A model generated the notes under the pieces. That model was not told the origin of the DNA, searched no databases, and saw nothing but the letters and a program-made list of their open reading frames with translations. From positions 310,001 to 374,000 of the forward strand of contig CAWGEH010000004.1 of NCBI GenBank assembly GCA_963821505.1: a stretch of DNA of 64,000 nt. Reading direction: 5' to 3'. This DNA comes from VAZQ01 sp963821505. Its GTDB lineage: Bacteria; Pseudomonadota; Alphaproteobacteria; Rhizobiales; Xanthobacteraceae. Shown here in pieces: positions 44,812-52,763 of this stretch. Each line of letters starts with the position of its first letter. Position 1 is the first letter of the stretch. Made by a program: the position numbers and the translations under genes.

Positions 44812-46023
44812 TCAGTGCACCAGTTCGGTGACCTTGCCGTCCTTCGAGCGGCCCTGCGCATAGTACTGGCCGATATTCCTCATCAGGGCGGCGTCGGAGA
44901 CCGAGTAGATCACCGCGTCGGTCTTGCCGGTATTGATGTGACGCCGCCAGACGAAGTTCGGCACGACGAACAGGTCGTTGTGGCCCCACTCGAAGCGCTT
45001 GCCACCGACCTCGGTCGCGCCGGTTCCTTCGATCACCACATAGTACGTACCGGCGGTCTCGCGCTTGAGCTCGGTCTCCTCGCCCGGGCGCAGCAGCTGC
45101 GCCGAATAGTTCAAGGTCTTGAACACGGGCTCGCCGGTGACCGGATTGACGAAATCCACCTTGATGCCCTCGTGTGGATCGCCTTTCTCTTTGCGCAGGC
45201 TGTGAAGCATTTCCAGCACGTCGGCGCCGCGGTAATGGATGAGCGGCGCCGGACTGCGGCCGACGCCGATCTGGGGATCGACGAAGGTGGGCTTGATGCC
45301 GCCGTGACCATAGAGCCGGCGCGAGCGGCCATCGCTGTGGGTCACAGCCTGAACCTTGGCGTTGCCCTGCGCGCCCGGCATGTCGTGATCGACCCAGGCG
45401 GCGTCGAGGAATTCCATCAGCGGCCAGTCCAGCGTGTCGATCCAGATCACCGGCTCGCTGTCATTGTTGCCGTGATCGTGCCAGGTGCCGTTCGGCGTCA
45501 GGATCAGGTCGCCGCGCGCGGCCGTGCAGCGCTCGCCTTCGACCACGGTGTAGCCGCCCTTGTCCGACAGAATGGTGCGGCTGGCATTGGGCGAATGCAG
45601 ATGCACCGGCGCGACGTCGCCGGGATTGTAGATCGAGATCGCGCAGCGAATGGTGTTGGTGACCTGCAGACGCCCGTTCAGTCCCGGATTGAGCAACAGA
45701 ATGCTTTGGCGGTCGGCGAACTCGATTGGCGAGACGTCGGCCTTGCGCGCGATCTCGGAAATCTGGTGGAGGTAGGGGCTGAATTCCTTCCAGCGCCAGA
45801 GATGGGGAAGCGTCTTCATCTGATTGGCGGCGACGCGGCCGGAGGCCAGCTGCCCGCTGCCTTCGCCACTGGTGGCGCTGAACCAGGGGCGCTGGGCCGG
45901 CGCATTCGCCTGCGTGCGCACCCAGACATTATGTTTGCCCGCTTCGGCGTTGATCGCCTCCATCAGCTCGCGGGCCTTGTTCGAGAGCCCGCCGGGGGCG
46001 GGGGCCTTCATTGTCACGGCCAT
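44812..46023 (-). CDS. gentisate 1,2-dioxygenase-like cupin protein
   Basis: 403 residues from ATG 46023, with GGAG nine bases upstream. It is a bicupin of the gentisate/1-hydroxy-2-naphthoate dioxygenase family. The first cupin holds the iron ligands in PGDVAPVHLHSPNASRTIL, and LTPNGTWHDHGNNDSEPVIWID supplies the third His and the family-defining HDHGN. A second cupin follows (LRPGEETELKRETAGTYYVVIEG). The enzyme opens the aromatic ring of gentisate with O2 to give maleylpyruvate. The isomerase and hydrolase expected next are encoded convergently at 42893-44516. An FNR/FixK-like site lies 126 bases upstream, and a terminator follows. Confidence 0.85.
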   Translation of the reverse strand: MAVTMKAPAPGGLSNKARELMEAINAEAGKHNVWVRTQANAPAQRPWFSATSGEGSGQLASGRVAANQMKTLPHLWRWKEFSPYLHQISEIARKADVSPIEFADRQSILLLNPGLNGRLQVTNTIRCAISIYNPGDVAPVHLHSPNASRTILSDKGGYTVVEGERCTAARGDLILTPNGTWHDHGNNDSEPVIWIDTLDWPLMEFLDAAWVDHDMPGAQGNAKVQAVTHSDGRSRRLYGHGGIKPTFVDPQIGVGRSPAPLIHYRGADVLEMLHSLRKEKGDPHEGIKVDFVNPVTGEPVFKTLNYSAQLLRPGEETELKRETAGTYYVVIEGTGATEVGGKRFEWGHNDLFVVPNFVWRRHINTGKTDAVIYSVSDAALMRNIGQYYAQGRSKDGKVTELVH

Positions 46024-46148
46024 GACGTTTTCTCCTGCAGATCCAGCAAATTCGTCGGCGGCAACTATGCCTATTGGACGCGATTTTATCCAGGGCCGCC
46101 GGTTTCAGCCGGCGTATAGCTGTCCCGGCAAGTTTGCAAGCGCCGACC

Positions 46149-46162
46149 TTGATCCAGGTCAA
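46149..46162. promoter_or_regulatory. FNR/FixK-type box upstream of gentisate dioxygenase
   Basis: TTGATCCAGGTCAA matches the Crp/Fnr-family consensus TTGAT-N4-(A/G)TCAA exactly. It lies between the dioxygenase start (46023, transcribed left) and the end of the PcaD-like gene. A CTATAC on the minus strand (46119-46114) could be the -10, putting the box about 48 bases upstream of the start of transcription. Confidence 0.6.
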
Positions 46163-46178
46163 TGCCAGCCGTTCGGCC

Positions 46179-46964
46179 TCAAGCCGGCTTCAGAAAATCG
46201 CGCAGCACTTCGGTGAAGGCCTGCGGCTGGTCCATGTTGGAGATGTGCCCGGCGCCGGGGAGCTCGACGTAACGGGAGCCCGGCAGCGCCGCGCTGAGCT
46301 TGCGCATGGCCACCGGGGTGACGCCATCCTTCTCGCCCGCCATGAACAGCACCGGCCGCGTCACCGTTGCCACCGCGGAAGCGTAGTCGTGGTCGGCGAG
46401 CGCCGCGGCGCAGCCGATGAAGCCGTTCACCGGCGTGGTGCGGATCATCCGACGGACCTTGTCGATGTGTGGCGGATTGGCCGCGAGCGCCTCCGGCGGA
46501 AACCAGCGTGACACGGTAGGCTCGACCAGTGCTTCGATGCCCTGCTTCTGGGCGACGGCGATGCGCTCCTCCCATTGCTGGGTGCTCACCGGCGTCGACT
46601 GGCAGGGCGAGTTGCAGACGATGACCCGGTCGAGCCGGTCGGGATGGGCCTCCGCCAGGCCGAGCGCGGTGGCGCCGCCCATGGACAGCCCGGCGAAATG
46701 CGCCTTCCGGATCCCGAGCGCGTCCATCAGCGCGATGGCGTCGGCCAGCAACGTCGCGAAGCTGTAGCGCCCGGCAGGCGCATCGGTGCCGCCGTGTCCG
46801 CGCTGATCGTACCGCAGCACGCGGTAGGCCTGCTCGAGCGCGCGGGCCTGCTCGTCCCACATCGACAGATTGGTCGCGAGCGAATTGCTCAACACGAGCC
46901 AAGGCGCGCCCTCGGGCCCGTCGATCTGATAGTTGATGTTGATTCCGTTGGCCTTGATCTTCAT
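46179..46964 (-). CDS. alpha/beta hydrolase, 3-oxoadipate enol-lactonase-like (PcaD)
   Basis: 261 residues from ATG 46964. It has the alpha/beta-hydrolase pattern: oxyanion region LVLSNSLATNLSMWDEQ, RVLRYDQRGHGGTDAP, nucleophile elbow GLSMGG, acid in FMAGEKDGVTP, and catalytic His in GAGHISNM. YSFATLLADAIALMDALGI is characteristic of PcaD-type enol-lactonases. No other 3-oxoadipate pathway gene is in the window, so the true substrate may be a different lactone or ester. It starts seven bases after the neighbouring alpha/beta hydrolase gene ends, in one transcript. Confidence 0.82.
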   Translation of the reverse strand: MKIKANGININYQIDGPEGAPWLVLSNSLATNLSMWDEQARALEQAYRVLRYDQRGHGGTDAPAGRYSFATLLADAIALMDALGIRKAHFAGLSMGGATALGLAEAHPDRLDRVIVCNSPCQSTPVSTQQWEERIAVAQKQGIEALVEPTVSRWFPPEALAANPPHIDKVRRMIRTTPVNGFIGCAAALADHDYASAVATVTRPVLFMAGEKDGVTPVAMRKLSAALPGSRYVELPGAGHISNMDQPQAFTEVLRDFLKPA

Positions 46965-46971
46965 TGCAACG

Positions 46972-47778
46972 CTATCCCTTTGCCCGTTGCGCGGCCGGTG
47001 CGGCGGCTGCCTGCGCACCCAAAAACTCCTCGAGCAGCGCAAGCAGGGGAGCTGCTGCCTGGGCCGGCATCATGTGGACGGCGTCGATCAGTTCGAAGCG
47101 CGCGCCGGGGATCGTTTTTGCGAACTGCTCGCTGGCGGCGGGCGGGCGCACCTGATCGAACCGGCCGGCCACGACCATGGTCGGCCGCCGGATATCCTTG
47201 GCGAGGTGGGTCACATTGGGCCGCGCGATCGCGCGGTTCATGGAGGCGAAGCACACGGGGTCATGGGCGAGATAGCGCCCGCGATAGGTCGCGTAAGCGG
47301 CGCGGTCGCCGATGTCGGCCGGCCACGACTTGTCGAGGGTCACCGGAATGGCCTTGCGCAGGCCCTCGCGCTCGGCGAGCGCCGCGCGTTCCTCGAGCGC
47401 CGCCACGCGGCTTGGATCTGCGCCGGTGAAGGGATTGCAGAACACGAAGCTCGCGACCCGGTCGGGATAGCGCATCATGTAGATCAGCGCCTGCATGGTG
47501 GCGGCGGCGACGGTGACGAAATGGTAGGGCGGCGGGAGCCCGCTCGCCGGCAGCACGGCTTCGAGGTCGTCGACCAGGATTTCAGTGGTGATCGGCTGGC
47601 GCACCTTCTCGGACAGTCCCGCGCCGCGCTGGTCGTAGCGCAGCACGTGGAAGCGTTCGCTCAGGGTGGGGAAGATGCCGTCCCAGCTGTCGAGCGTCCC
47701 GCCCATTTCATGCAGCAGCACGACCGACGGTCCCTGTCCGGCGGCCTCGAAATGAATGCTGATGCCGTTGGCGTCCAT
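46972..47778 (-). CDS. alpha/beta hydrolase-fold protein lacking the nucleophile serine
   Basis: 268 residues from ATG 47778 (MDANGISIHFEAAG); GTG 47787 is also open. The fold is plain: VVLLHEMGGTLDSWDGIFP, FHVLRYDQRGAGLSE, TMVVAGRFDQVRPP (acid) and IDAVHMMPAQ (His). The expected G-x-S-x-G elbow reads FVTVAAATMQ, and alignment to the adjacent PcaD-like protein puts Ala where the Ser should be. It may be non-hydrolytic, use another mechanism like some dioxygenase or lyase relatives, or be a pseudo-enzyme. It is co-transcribed with the active-looking PcaD-like gene. Confidence 0.8.
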   Translation of the reverse strand: MDANGISIHFEAAGQGPSVVLLHEMGGTLDSWDGIFPTLSERFHVLRYDQRGAGLSEKVRQPITTEILVDDLEAVLPASGLPPPYHFVTVAAATMQALIYMMRYPDRVASFVFCNPFTGADPSRVAALEERAALAEREGLRKAIPVTLDKSWPADIGDRAAYATYRGRYLAHDPVCFASMNRAIARPNVTHLAKDIRRPTMVVAGRFDQVRPPAASEQFAKTIPGARFELIDAVHMMPAQAAAPLLALLEEFLGAQAAAAPAAQRAKG

Positions 47779-47864
47779 AAAGGGCACGGGTTGTCCTCCC
47801 TGGCTGCGCGGCATAGAGACATGGATGCGCGCAAACTTCAACATGGCGTCCCGCAGGGGGAATA

Positions 47865-48812
47865 ATGGCATCGCCGCGCCGGATCGACGTTCACTTCCAC
47901 CTCATCCCGCCGTTCTACCGCGAGGCGGTCTATGCCGCCGGGCGGGGGCCGGCGATCGGCAAGTATCCGGACTGGACGCCGCAACTCGCGCTCGAGTTGA
48001 TGGATGCCTGCGGCGTCGCGGTCGCGCTCACGTCGCTGGCGCAGCCCGGCGTCGGCTTCGGCGACGAGGCGAGCGCGCAGGCCCTGGCGCGGCGTTGCAA
48101 CGACTACGCGGCCGATCTCGTCGCGCGCTGGCCCCGCCGCTTCGGCGCTTTCGCCACCGTCCCGATGTGGAGTATGCAGGGCGCGCTCGACGAGATCGCC
48201 CATGCGCTCGATGTGCTCGAGTTCGACGGCGTCTCGCTGTTTGCCAGCTACGGCGAGAATTTCCTCGGCGATCCAAGGTTTGATCCCGTGCTGGCGATGC
48301 TGGACGAGCGCGGCGCGGTCGTGTTCGTCCATCCCGGCCTGCATCCCTCGAGCAAGGGTCTCGCCTTGCCGTGGCCGGGCTTCATGATGGAGTACCTGTT
48401 CGACACCACGCGCGCGGTGGTGAACCTCATTTTCTCCGGCGCGATCGAACGCTTCCCACGCGTCCGATTCATTCTCCCCCATGCCGGCGGGCTTGCGCCC
48501 TATTTCGCCTGGCGGCTTTCGGTGTCGCCGATGATCGACAACCGGCTGCCGCGGCTCTCGCGCGAACAGGTCTATGCCGGGCTCAGGCATTTCTGGTACG
48601 ACAACGCGCTGTCGCCGGGGGAGCAGACCTTCGGCTCGCTCGACCACGTGGCCGCGCCGGAGCGGATCGTGTTCGGGACCGACTTCCCGTTCGCCAATCC
48701 GCAGGTGATCGCGGAGATGATCAAAACCTACGAATCCGGATTTCTCTCGGGCGCGCGCCGAGCGGACATCGACCGCACCAATGCGCTCGCGCTGTTTCCG
48801 AAATATGGGTGA
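47865..48812 (+). CDS. amidohydrolase family 2 (ACMSD-like) protein
   Basis: 315 residues from ATG 47865. The N-terminal HxH is in RIDVHFHLIPPFYREAV, a VFVHPGLHPSSKG histidine segment lies mid-protein, and RIVFGTDFPFANPQVI carries the C-terminal Asp ligand. The family includes metal-dependent decarboxylases and hydrolases of aromatic or muconate-type acids. It is divergent from the two alpha/beta hydrolases with an 86-base gap and convergent with a PrpD gene. It shares only the family pattern with the amidohydrolase at 32357-33424. Confidence 0.84.
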   Translation: MASPRRIDVHFHLIPPFYREAVYAAGRGPAIGKYPDWTPQLALELMDACGVAVALTSLAQPGVGFGDEASAQALARRCNDYAADLVARWPRRFGAFATVPMWSMQGALDEIAHALDVLEFDGVSLFASYGENFLGDPRFDPVLAMLDERGAVVFVHPGLHPSSKGLALPWPGFMMEYLFDTTRAVVNLIFSGAIERFPRVRFILPHAGGLAPYFAWRLSVSPMIDNRLPRLSREQVYAGLRHFWYDNALSPGEQTFGSLDHVAAPERIVFGTDFPFANPQVIAEMIKTYESGFLSGARRADIDRTNALALFPKYG

Positions 48813-48823
48813 GATGCTCACTC

Positions 48824-48895
48824 GGCCTCATGCTGAGGAGCATCGCAACGCCGCAGGTCGCTGCAGCGTTGCGATGCGTCTCGAAGCGTGAGGCC
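48824..48895. repeat. nested palindrome between convergent genes
   Basis: Outer arms GGCCTCATGCT (48824-48834) and AGCGTGAGGCC (48885-48895) pair with one mismatch. Inner arms CATCGCAACGC (48841-48851) and GCGTTGCGATG (48866-48876) pair perfectly. It starts 12 bases after the amidohydrolase stop and could serve as a two-way transcription end, though there is no T-run. Confidence 0.75.
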
Positions 48896-48986
48896 GCCCC
48901 CACACGCGCACGCACATCCGGTGTTGCCGAACAAATGCGAAGCGCGCGCTCCTGGGGATGAGGGCGGAGGAGACGGGCGACTAAAA

Positions 48987-50390
48987 TTACGGCGTCGGCT
49001 TCGCCATCGACTCGACCAGGGGCGCAACGTCGTCGACGCCGTCCACCGACCACACCCGCTCCATCAGTTCCTGCGCCCGCGCGGCGCCCAGCACCGGTCC
49101 GACGAGATCGGAGAACTTCGCCTTGAGCCCGCTGTCGTCGAGCGGCACGATGCGCGAACCTAGCGCCTCGTCGGCCTGGCGGGTGAAGCTGCCGCGCGCG
49201 GTCGTGACCGTCACCCGCGCCGGGCGCAGCTGCGGATAGAGCCGGTCGATGTCGGGCGGCGCCGTCACCGTGAGTTTGCGCGCGATGGCGGCGAAGGCGG
49301 GATCGCGCCGCATCTGTTTGGTGAAATGCTCGAACTTGATGGCGCGGAATCTCAGCGCGAGCCCCATCAGGTAGGCGAAGCTGAGCTGCGCGCTGGCGAA
49401 GTCGTCCCAGCCGGTCTCGGCGTGCTCGGCAGCGATGCGGTAGGTGGCGACGTCGATGCGCTGGATCTCGTCGGTTGCGATGGTCTCGTCGTTGAGCAGG
49501 CCGATGAGCGCCTCGACCGCGGGCTGGATGTGCCGGCAGCAGGGATAGGGCTTGATGTAGCAGTCGGTGATGCCGAACGGCGCGGCGGGCGGCAGCGTAA
49601 TGGCGCGGGCCTTGCCAGCGCGGCCGAAGGCGAAGGCCTGCAGAAAGCCGTCGCGCGCCTCGAGCACGTCGGGCGGGCCTTCGACGCCCTGCTCGGCCAA
49701 AAGCGCCGCCAGCAGGCCTTCGCGCGAGGCGTGGCCGGCGTGCAGGCGCTTGATGTCGCCGCCGCCGTTGACGAAGGCGAACAGTCCGGCCGCGCTCGAG
49801 GCGGCGATGCCGAGCGCGTTCGCGAGCTGCCTGACCGGCAGTCCGCGCAGCTTGCCGGCAGCCATGACCGAACCGAACACGCCGACCGCGGCGGCCGGAT
49901 GGAAGCCGCGTTGCCGCAGGTCGGGATGGCAGGCGCGACCGATCGCGATCTCGGCCTCGTACCCGGCCACGATCGCTTCCACGAGCGCTTTTCCATCGCT
50001 ATGGCGCTCGTAGCCGAGCGCGAGCACCGCCGGCACCACCACGCAGCCCGGATGCACCGAACCCTGCCGGAAGCCGTCGTCGAGCTCGATGCCGTGCGCC
50101 GCGGTGCCGCCGAGAAAAGCGGCATCGATGATATCCGCGCGCCGCGCGCGGCCCGGCACCGGAACGCGGCCGGCCGGGCGCACCGCCGAGAGCACGGCCT
50201 CGGCGCTCCTTGCGACCTCGCCGCCTGCGCCCGCGATCATGACGCCGACGGTATCGAGCAGATGCCGCCGCGCGTAGTGGCGGACCTCGTCGGCGAGCGC
50301 GGCGTAGCGCAATTCGCTCACGAATTCGACGATGGCCTCGGTCGCGCCGGCGGCGGGATGAAGGGTCTGCAGGGCTTCGGCGTGGGACAT
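48987..50390 (-). CDS. MmgE/PrpD family protein, second copy
   Basis: 467 residues from ATG 50390 (MSHAEALQTLHP). The helical N-terminal domain has the family stretch YARRHLLDTVGVMIAGAGGEV. Mid-protein FAFVNGGGDIKRLHAGHASREGLLAALLAEQG and CYIKPYPCCRHIQPAVEALIGL match the usual 'K.yp.C...h' signature better than in the other PrpD protein (9613-10968). The family includes 2-methylcitrate dehydratase and cis-aconitate decarboxylase. It is the last gene of the run containing the acyl-CoA synthetase, acyl-CoA dehydrogenase and ThDP decarboxylase, so it probably acts on a CoA-pathway intermediate or related dicarboxylate. Confidence 0.85.
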   Translation of the reverse strand: MSHAEALQTLHPAAGATEAIVEFVSELRYAALADEVRHYARRHLLDTVGVMIAGAGGEVARSAEAVLSAVRPAGRVPVPGRARRADIIDAAFLGGTAAHGIELDDGFRQGSVHPGCVVVPAVLALGYERHSDGKALVEAIVAGYEAEIAIGRACHPDLRQRGFHPAAAVGVFGSVMAAGKLRGLPVRQLANALGIAASSAAGLFAFVNGGGDIKRLHAGHASREGLLAALLAEQGVEGPPDVLEARDGFLQAFAFGRAGKARAITLPPAAPFGITDCYIKPYPCCRHIQPAVEALIGLLNDETIATDEIQRIDVATYRIAAEHAETGWDDFASAQLSFAYLMGLALRFRAIKFEHFTKQMRRDPAFAAIARKLTVTAPPDIDRLYPQLRPARVTVTTARGSFTRQADEALGSRIVPLDDSGLKAKFSDLVGPVLGAARAQELMERVWSVDGVDDVAPLVESMAKPTP

Positions 50391-50421
50391 GCATGTCTCC
50401 GGGTCGCTTGGTGAGCGCACC

Positions 50422-52554
50422 TTACATCATAAGCTTCACCAGCGCATCGACGGCCATGACGCCCTCACCCTCAGGCCGCACGATCAGCGGGTTGATCTCC
50501 GCCTCGGCGACACGCGCATCGTCGGCGAGCCGCGAGAGGGCGACGATGGCGCGCGCGAGCGCCGCGAGATCGCCTTTGGCCCGGCCACGGTAGCCGGCGA
50601 GCGCAATGAGGCCGCGCACCTCGGCGATCATTTCCTGTGCATCGGCGAGATCGACCGGCGCGAGGCGCAGGCTGCGGTCGCGCGCGATCTCGGCGAGCAC
50701 GCCGCCGGCCGCCACCATGATCAATGGGCCGACGTCGCGATCGACGCGATAGCCGATCAGGACTTCGCCGAGGCCCGCGACCATGGGCTGCGCCAGCACG
50801 CGCGTGACCCGCGCACCGGGCTTGCGTTCCGCCACGCCAGCGCTGATGTTCCGGATCGCGGCGATCAGCGCCGCGCCGTCGGCGACACCGAGCGCGACGC
50901 CGCCGACCTCGCTCTTGTGCGCGATCTCGGCGGAAAGCACCTTGACCGCGACCGGATAGGCAAAGGGCAGGGGCGGCGCCTGCGTGATGCCGGCGTCGAG
51001 TGCAACCGACGGCGCTCGCGCGATGCTCAGGCGCTCGAGCAGCGCGCTGCCGGCGAGCTCGTCGAGCATGCGGCCGCTTGTTCCGTCATGGCCGTGCTTG
51101 TCACGGCCATCCACGTCTTCCTTAGGCTGGCTGCAAGTCGTGGATGGCCGCAACGGCCATGACGATCGCGGTGCGCGCCGCGTGAGCGCCGCTGCAATGG
51201 CGTCGGCGCAGGCCTCGGGCGTGCGGAAATTCGGCACGCCGGCGCGGCTCAGCGCCGCCAGCGCCTCCGGCGCCTCCGGCACCAGGAATGCCGCCAGCGG
51301 CTTGCGCGCCCCGGCGCTGTCGATGATCGGCCGTACGGTCATTTCCGGCTGTGACCTCGCGGAGGAGCCGACGACCGCCAGCACCAGATCGAATTCCGGC
51401 GCCGCGAGCAGAATGTCGAGCACGGCTTTCATCGTCTGGTAGCGTGCGCCTGCGATGGTGAGATCGACGAGCCGCGCGGGCTTGACCTCGATGCCGGCAG
51501 CAGCGAGCCGTGCCAATGTCGCCGCGCTGGCCGGCTCGATGGTCACCCCGCGGCTCGCCAGCGGATCGACCACCATGGTGGCGCCGCCCGCGGTGGTCGT
51601 CACCACGCCGACGCGCTTGCGCCCGCCACCAGTGGCAACCCGCACCCGCGACAGCAGCGGCAGCCCTTCGAGCAGGGCATCGAGGGTGTCGACCCGCGCG
51701 ATGCCGCAGGCCCTGAGAAAAACGTCGGCGACGTCGTCCTCGCCCGCGAGCGCGCCAGTGTGAGAGACCGCAAGCTCGCGCGCCGCCGCCGAGCGGCCGA
51801 GCTTGTAGGCGATGATCGGTTTGCCGCGCGCTGCCGCTGCCAGCGCAAACCGGCGCAGCGCTTCGGCATGGCGCATGGTCTCGAGAAACAACATGTAGCC
51901 GTCGATGCCGGGATCATCGAGCGTGGCCGCGCAGATGTCGCCGAGCGAGAGATCGACCTCGTTGCCGACGGAAACCAGGCCGGCGAAGCCGATCCCGCGC
52001 GCCTTGCCGCGCGAGAGCAATGCGCCGATCAGGCTGCCGGAGTGGGAGGCGGCAAAGATGCGACCGACCGGCAACTCGGTCTCGTCGAAGGCGGCATTGG
52101 CGGTGAGCATGGTCTTGCTGCGCAGGTCGACCACGCCGAGGCTCGACGGGCCGACGACGCGCATGCCGGTCTCGGCACAGGCCGCGCGCAGGCGTGCTTC
52201 GCGCGCGAGCCCCGCGCTGCCGGCTTCGGCGAATCCGTCGGCCAGCACGGTTGCGACCTTGACGCCGAGGCGGGCGCAGTCCTCGACCGCGGCGACCGCG
52301 GCCTCGGTCGACGTCACGATATAGGCGTGCTCGGGCGCCTCCGGCAGTGTTGCGAGCGCGGGCCAGGCGCGCTCGCCCAGCACGCTTTTGCGCCTGGAAT
52401 TGATGGGATAGGCGCGGCCGCCATAGCCCATCTGCCGCAGGAATTTCAGCGGCCGTCCCGCCGTCTTGGTCGGGTCGTCCGACTGCCCGACGATGGCGAC
52501 CGAGCGCGGCGCGAACAAATATTGACGAAGACTTTCCCCTGACGAGCAAGACAT
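50422..52554 (-). CDS. NDP-forming acyl-CoA synthetase (acetate-CoA ligase, ADP-forming type)
   Basis: 710 residues. Domain order: CoA-binding Rossmann domain (APRSVAIVGQSDDPTKTAG, residues about 14-130), two succinyl-CoA-ligase-like domains with the SHSGSL and VSHTGALAGEDD segments (about 150-465), then an ATP-grasp domain (about 500-710) with YPVAVKVLSAEIAHKSEVGGV and EINPLIVRPEGEG. The enzyme joins an acid to CoA with ATP giving ADP and phosphate, or runs in reverse. Between the ligase and ATP-grasp parts, 27 codons are encoded by a palindromic repeat (51084-51164), giving an odd hydrophilic stretch PKEDVDGRDKHGHD. It lies between the PrpD and acyl-CoA dehydrogenase genes on one strand. 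Confidence 0.88.
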   Translation of the reverse strand: MSCSSGESLRQYLFAPRSVAIVGQSDDPTKTAGRPLKFLRQMGYGGRAYPINSRRKSVLGERAWPALATLPEAPEHAYIVTSTEAAVAAVEDCARLGVKVATVLADGFAEAGSAGLAREARLRAACAETGMRVVGPSSLGVVDLRSKTMLTANAAFDETELPVGRIFAASHSGSLIGALLSRGKARGIGFAGLVSVGNEVDLSLGDICAATLDDPGIDGYMLFLETMRHAEALRRFALAAAARGKPIIAYKLGRSAAARELAVSHTGALAGEDDVADVFLRACGIARVDTLDALLEGLPLLSRVRVATGGGRKRVGVVTTTAGGATMVVDPLASRGVTIEPASAATLARLAAAGIEVKPARLVDLTIAGARYQTMKAVLDILLAAPEFDLVLAVVGSSARSQPEMTVRPIIDSAGARKPLAAFLVPEAPEALAALSRAGVPNFRTPEACADAIAAALTRRAPRSSWPLRPSTTCSQPKEDVDGRDKHGHDGTSGRMLDELAGSALLERLSIARAPSVALDAGITQAPPLPFAYPVAVKVLSAEIAHKSEVGGVALGVADGAALIAAIRNISAGVAERKPGARVTRVLAQPMVAGLGEVLIGYRVDRDVGPLIMVAAGGVLAEIARDRSLRLAPVDLADAQEMIAEVRGLIALAGYRGRAKGDLAALARAIVALSRLADDARVAEAEINPLIVRPEGEGVMAVDALVKLMM
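51084..51164. repeat. palindromic element translated in frame within the acyl-CoA synthetase
   Basis: Outer arms CGTCATGGCCGT (51084-51095) and ACGGCCATGACG (51153-51164) are perfect inverted repeats. Inner arms CGGCCATCCACG (51104-51115) and CGTGGATGGCCG (51139-51150) are also perfect. The span is 81 bases, exactly 27 codons, and it keeps the reading frame. The intergenic element at 61111-61197 has the same arms and layout. Confidence 0.9.
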
Positions 52555-52763
52555 GCGTTAGTCCGGTCCAATTGATCGATGGGCGTGTCCCGCGCGCGGC
52601 GCGGCACGAAGCGCGGTAGCGCGCAGTGGTGCGCTGCAGAACCGGGACTGTTCCGGTCTGTGGCGGTCCCGGATCAGCGGTGCACCGCTACGCACGTTCT
52701 GCTGCGGAGAATGCATCGACGCCGCCTCCCTTGTTCCGCGCTGCACCGCATCCGGGACACCGG
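52555..52763. other. spacer with perfect 14-bp palindrome
   Basis: The gap between the acyl-CoA synthetase and acyl-CoA dehydrogenase genes is repeat-like and GC-rich. AGCGGTGCACCGCT (52676-52689) is a perfect palindrome flanked by GTCCCGGATC and, further on, GCATCCGGGAC near 52746, suggesting a decayed larger element. No gene is seen. Confidence 0.5.

Noticed and set aside
48888..49163. Small plus-strand frame between the amidohydrolase and PrpD genes
   Set aside because: It starts in repeat DNA, runs antisense into the PrpD 3' end and has no recognisable features.
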